Positions 60,855 through 64,000 of a stretch of 64,000 bases of DNA are shown piece by piece. The position numbers and the translations under genes are program-made. This stretch comes from Paratinospora sagittata (Eukaryota > Streptophyta > Magnoliopsida > Ranunculales > Menispermaceae). Positions within the stretch are counted from its first letter, which is position 1. The number at the start of each line of letters is the position of its first letter. The notes under the pieces are model-generated. The model had not been told where the DNA came from and did no database searches. It saw only the letters and a list, made by a program, of their open reading frames with translations. The stretch is taken from NCBI GenBank assembly GCA_035771175.1, contig CM069590.1, positions 58,473,683 through 58,537,682 of the forward strand, written 5' to 3'.

Positions 60855-62132
60855 ATGGAGACGCCTTCATCAACAAGAAGAGTTACAAGATCACAGGTCA
60901 AAGCTACAATGAGTGGCATTCCCACATCTGGTGTGTGAATCATCCTTTCCTTCATTTCATTTTTCTTATTCTATCATTGAATCTTAATTTTTTTATTTTC
61001 AATGGAAGGTTTCTTTGCATTGCTAAGTTTCTTCTTTAATCTTTTTCTCAGGGAAGCTCGACGAATCCGAAGCGGTTCTTTCAAGACAAAGAAACGGGAA
61101 GCCTGAACGATCCGCACTAATTGATATCACTAATGATTCTCCAATTACTGGGCTTGCAATGGGTTTCTTGCAAACCCCTTTGTCTCAAGCCAAGAAGGAA
61201 CAGCTGAAGAAGACTCCTGGTTCCGGTGAAACCTTGCTTCGAGGTCAGGTTAAGACCCTTTTGCAGAAGGTTGAAGAAGGAGCCGAGCTTGTGAAACTCT
61301 CTTTTGATCATCATCAACGGCCCTTTGTTCATCATCTTCAAGAAATTGTGAAATCCCCATCTGGGCTTCTTGCTCCGACGCCCGCGAACACGCCTAATGT
61401 TCCCAATCTGTCCTACAGCATAGATGTTGATGTCAAGGTCAATGGATTGGTCCCTGTGACACCTTCTGAAGCAGAACAAGAAATCCGGCAGGTACTTCAG
61501 AGTTTTATCAGAATAATCAATGTAAAAGATTTCAAATTGGGGTTTTCCATAATTGATGATCTTGCTTGTATTCTTGCTTTAACCAGGACATCATGGCCAT
61601 TGAAGAAGGATCTAAACAGGAGAATCTTCTCGAGTCTGAAAAGAGTCTAACTCGATCTCTGTTGTTTGATTTCTCTGAGAAATCTGAGATTTCTGATTCT
61701 TCCTCTCCTTGCTCTTCTGTACTGACATCCCAAGAAGGGAGCGCCGGTCGGGAGAAATCATCGGACGAAGATGATGCTTCTGTTTGGTCCATTCAGGTTA
61801 ATGCAAGTAGCATTCAGGATGAAGATGAAGAGGAGGTTATTGTGGAAGAAGATTATGTCGATGAAGACGAAGAAAAGGACTATGATGAAGAAGGAGAGGA
61901 GGGAGGATCGTTAGATGAACTCTGTGCAGGATTGAGCAAGATAAGTGTGCAGGAGAAGAAAATTCCTGCATTTGAAGGCAAACATACTCGATTTGTCTAC
62001 AACAGTGATGATGAAATTGAAGGAGAGGAAGAGGTTAAAGATGCTAGCGTCTCACCTAGCGTCTTGCGTTTGAAGGGTATGCCAACACCAGAAGGAAAAC
62101 ATCTTCGACTTCAAGAAGAAGAAGAGGATTGA
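60855..62132 (+). CDS. Uncharacterised acidic-tailed protein with D-box; likely mitotic
   Basis: I do not recognise the family name. Three exons: 60855-60930, 61052-61491 and 61587-62132, 353 residues. The N-terminus is basic and Ser/Thr-rich (STRRVTRSQ). Residues 45-53 read RSALIDITN, a full match to the APC/C destruction box RxxLxxxxN. TP sites follow (LQTPLS, KKTPGS, LAPTPANTP, VPVTPSE, MPTPEGK), and residues 94-106 (LLRGQVKTLLQKV) could form a short helix. The C-terminal half has a strongly acidic tract (about 249-281). The motif EGKHTRF near 302 is repeated as EGKHLRL near 341. Two perfect MSA sites in the promoter point to G2/M expression. A securin-, sororin- or other mitotic-regulator role is inference; no enzyme domain is seen. 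It converges with the PKS gene, 332 bp between stops. Confidence 0.85.
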
Positions 62133-62464
62133 GTTTTTTTCAAAAAACTAGTCCTTAATTTGTTTGTTTTGGCTGCAGGAAATGAGTAATTTCTTGTGTC
62201 ATTCTTTGACACCATTGATGCAAGTTTTTAGTTTTTTTTGTTCTCTAGTTTTGTTTGATTTGGGAACTGGGTGGGGGTGGATTGATGTGATGGAGGAGAT
62301 ACAATACTAACAAATACTACACCAAGTTCTGTAATTGAAAACACAAATTTCTAATAAGATTTCAATTTCTGATGGCTTATTTCATTGAAATTCTTCTTCT
62401 CATGAACAATCAAATCCAAAAACTAACTTCTTCAGCTGATTGAGAAATATAATGTGAAAACTAA
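62133..62464. other. Shared 3' intergenic region of convergent genes
   Basis: This 332-bp stretch between two convergent stop codons holds both 3' UTRs. AATAAG/AATACAAT-type signals are present. No gene. Confidence 0.6.
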
Positions 62465-63970
62465 CTACTGTGAAACATAGAGGTTTCTTGCAAGAATTCC
62501 TTCAAAGCTAATCCCAGGCCCAAATGCAAGTATCAAACCCCATTCATCATCGCCATCTTCTTTCTTCTCCTCAGGCTGCAGCTGCTGCTTCTTCAAGCTC
62601 TCCTCAATCATGTACTCCAAAACATAAATAATGGTATTACTACTAGCATTCCCATAATCCATCAGAGCCCTTCTACTCGCCGTCAATTTCTCCGGCAACA
62701 AATCAAGCCTCTTTTCCAATCGATTCAATATCGCCGGCCCGCCAGGATGAACTGCCCAAAACATCTTGTTATACTTCTTATCATTGAACTCAACAGCTCC
62801 CATCCCCATCAACTTACCACAAAACCCCTCTATATGATCCTCAATTATTTGAGGAAGGTCCCTTCCTAGCTTGAAACTAATCCCTTCTTCTGAGAGTCTC
62901 CCATCAATTGTCTTCTCGGTGTCCGGCAAGAAGTGTTGGATTGCTGTGTGAAGCTCGAAGAGAGGCCTCTCGATGCCTGGTACAGGATCAGTGCCCAGTA
63001 TCATAGCTCCAGCGCCGTCCCCGAATAGAGCTGCTCCTACAAGATCGTAGGGTCGGTTGGGGTTTGGAGGCTTGAATCCAACTATGGTGGTCTCCGATGT
63101 GGCTAGCAAGATCCGGCTACCAGGGTTGTTCTCGGCGATGTCTTTGGCAACACGAAGTCCAGCAACGCCACCGGAGCAGCCCAGGAAGTATAGCATCACC
63201 CGGCTTGTTTCAGGGCTCAGGCCGAGGCCTCTTGCAAGGTAAAGATCTCCTCCGGGAAATCGGGCTTCGCTGGATGAGACGTAAACTAAGTGAGTTATGT
63301 TTGAACTTGGCCTTCCCCATTTCTTGATGCAAGCTTGTGAGGCTTCAATTGCCATTTCTGTAACTGCCTTGTTAGATATTTCTAAGCGCTGTTTTATTGT
63401 AGGAAGGCCCTCAAGTGCTAGCTCTGGGTACTCCTTTAGAATCTCTTCTGACATTACCACATACCTTGTTTTAACCGTTGTTGTCTTGCCTATACAGAAT
63501 TCAAATTATCAAAGCTTAGATCAAATTACAGTTAATTATTTCAATGAGCAAAACAAACGGATTCATCTCAAGTGGATAGATAGATATTAACACTTTCCTT
63601 CACTTCACGCACATGATGTAATGTAAACTAGATTTATAATGGCTGAGGAAAAACGTAATTGATAAATGAAATAAACAAGCTATAAGTAGAGGCCCAACTA
63701 CATATATCAAGTAAAAGATATATAAATATTATCGAAATGAAAGAATTTAAGAGAGGTTTAGAGAGATGGTTAATTACAGAGTCGAGTCAGCTTTTGTCTG
63801 AGCTCAGGATCATCACATTTGGTGTTCTTGAAGTACCCATCAACAAGTAACTCTTGCATGACAAGCTGGTGAGGGAAGGCCTTGCCAAGAGCAAGAATAG
63901 TGGCCTTTCCTGAGTTGGGCATCTTGGGCAAGCCTCCTCCTCTCTGTGTAGTTTCTCCTTCACTTGCCAT
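62465..63970 (-). CDS. LAP5: Anther-type chalcone-synthase-like polyketide synthase (LAP5/PKSB type)
   Basis: LAP5/PKSB condenses fatty acyl-CoA with malonyl-CoA to alkyl alpha-pyrones in the tapetum; with LAP6/PKSA and reductase TKPR1 it supplies sporopollenin of the pollen wall. Two exons: 63778-63970 and 62465-63489, 405 residues. The intron splits Cys65, as is usual for plant type III PKSs. The catalytic triad is Cys169 (YFLGCSGG), His312 (WAVHPGGP) and Asn345 (DYGNASSN). GVAGLRVAKD and the KPPNPNRPYD segment, the GFKPP motif, and LILAFGPG near the C-terminus place it with the anther-specific clade rather than CHS. Within the clade the SEARFPGG and CSGGVAG wording fits the LAP5 side. The ATG at 63970 is 30 bases from the window edge, so its promoter is not visible. 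Confidence 0.93.
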
Positions 63971-64000
63971 TTTTTCTGCTCTGCCACTTATTACTAAACA

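Noticed and set aside
61117..61792. Antisense ORFs across the 60855-62132 gene
   Set aside because: They overlap well-supported sense exons and show no independent motif.
17390..63970. F3H and LAP5-like PKS as parts of a metabolic gene cluster
   Set aside because: They lie over 40 kb apart, separated by unrelated housekeeping genes, and act in different tissues; co-occurrence is probably chance.
1..64000. CRISPR arrays, operons, bacterial-type features
   Set aside because: None seen; the sequence is plant nuclear DNA with spliced genes.
1..64000. tRNA and rRNA genes
   Set aside because: GTTCGA-like B boxes occur only in the SINEs or inside coding sequence; no cloverleaf could be assembled.

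Overview
The window is nuclear DNA of a dicot plant. It is AT-rich, its genes have several GT-AG introns, simple-sequence tracts are common, and many small transposable elements sit in introns and between genes. The gene content is plant-specific: flavanone 3-hydroxylase, GASA/snakin peptides, an anther-type chalcone-synthase-like enzyme and an alkaline/neutral invertase. I could not name the species. All gene models are my own splicing by hand from ORFs, GT/AG sites and reading phase. Where exon lengths are given, they sum to a multiple of three.

Layout, left to right. 75-1077 (+): unrecognised small membrane protein, possibly incomplete at its 5' side. 2428-2844 (+) and 5502-5900 (-): two single-exon, three-TM proteins that share a C-terminal signature, facing each other. 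About 7.3-12.9 kb: no gene, but a hAT-type non-autonomous element, a SINE, a cluster of GTCCGACC dyads and microsatellites. 12.96-16.06 kb (-): a decayed, 5'-truncated LINE inside a 17-bp target duplication. 16.4-17.0 kb: a 549-bp hAT-like element with a perfect 8-bp duplication. 17390-20140 (-): flavanone 3-hydroxylase. 22666-35436 (-): an 11-exon, 2164-residue Urb2/Npa2 ribosome-biogenesis protein with a SINE in intron 4. 38.6-45.4 kb (+): cytosolic alkaline/neutral invertase (GH100), with a hAT MITE in its long third intron. 46371-51392 (+): long-form ERD2/KDEL-receptor-like 7-TM protein. 54422-55238 and 57757-58359 (+): tandem GASA peptides. 60855-62132 (+): an uncharacterised acidic-tailed protein with G2/M-type promoter elements and a destruction box. 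62465-63970 (-): LAP5/PKSB-type polyketide synthase for sporopollenin.

The genes do not form one pathway; this is an ordinary plant gene neighbourhood. F3H and the LAP5-like enzyme both belong to phenylpropanoid/polyketide chemistry but lie 42 kb apart in different tissue programmes, so I read no cluster into it. The promoters carry signals that suit the genes: a MYB/ACGT pair upstream of F3H, a telo-box at URB2, TGGGCC motifs at the ERD2-like gene, and mitosis-specific MSA elements at the uncharacterised gene.

The most interesting candidate is the 60855-62132 gene. It has two perfect, inverted MSA (MYB3R) sites plus a third near-match in its promoter, a canonical RxxLxxxxN D-box, many TP sites and a paired EGKH motif. 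Together these suggest a cell-cycle protein degraded by the APC/C. Other points of note are target-site-verified insertions of four element classes, a poly(T)-poly(G) tract against a GASA splice acceptor, and a duplicated splice donor plus a competing acceptor around URB2 exon 4.
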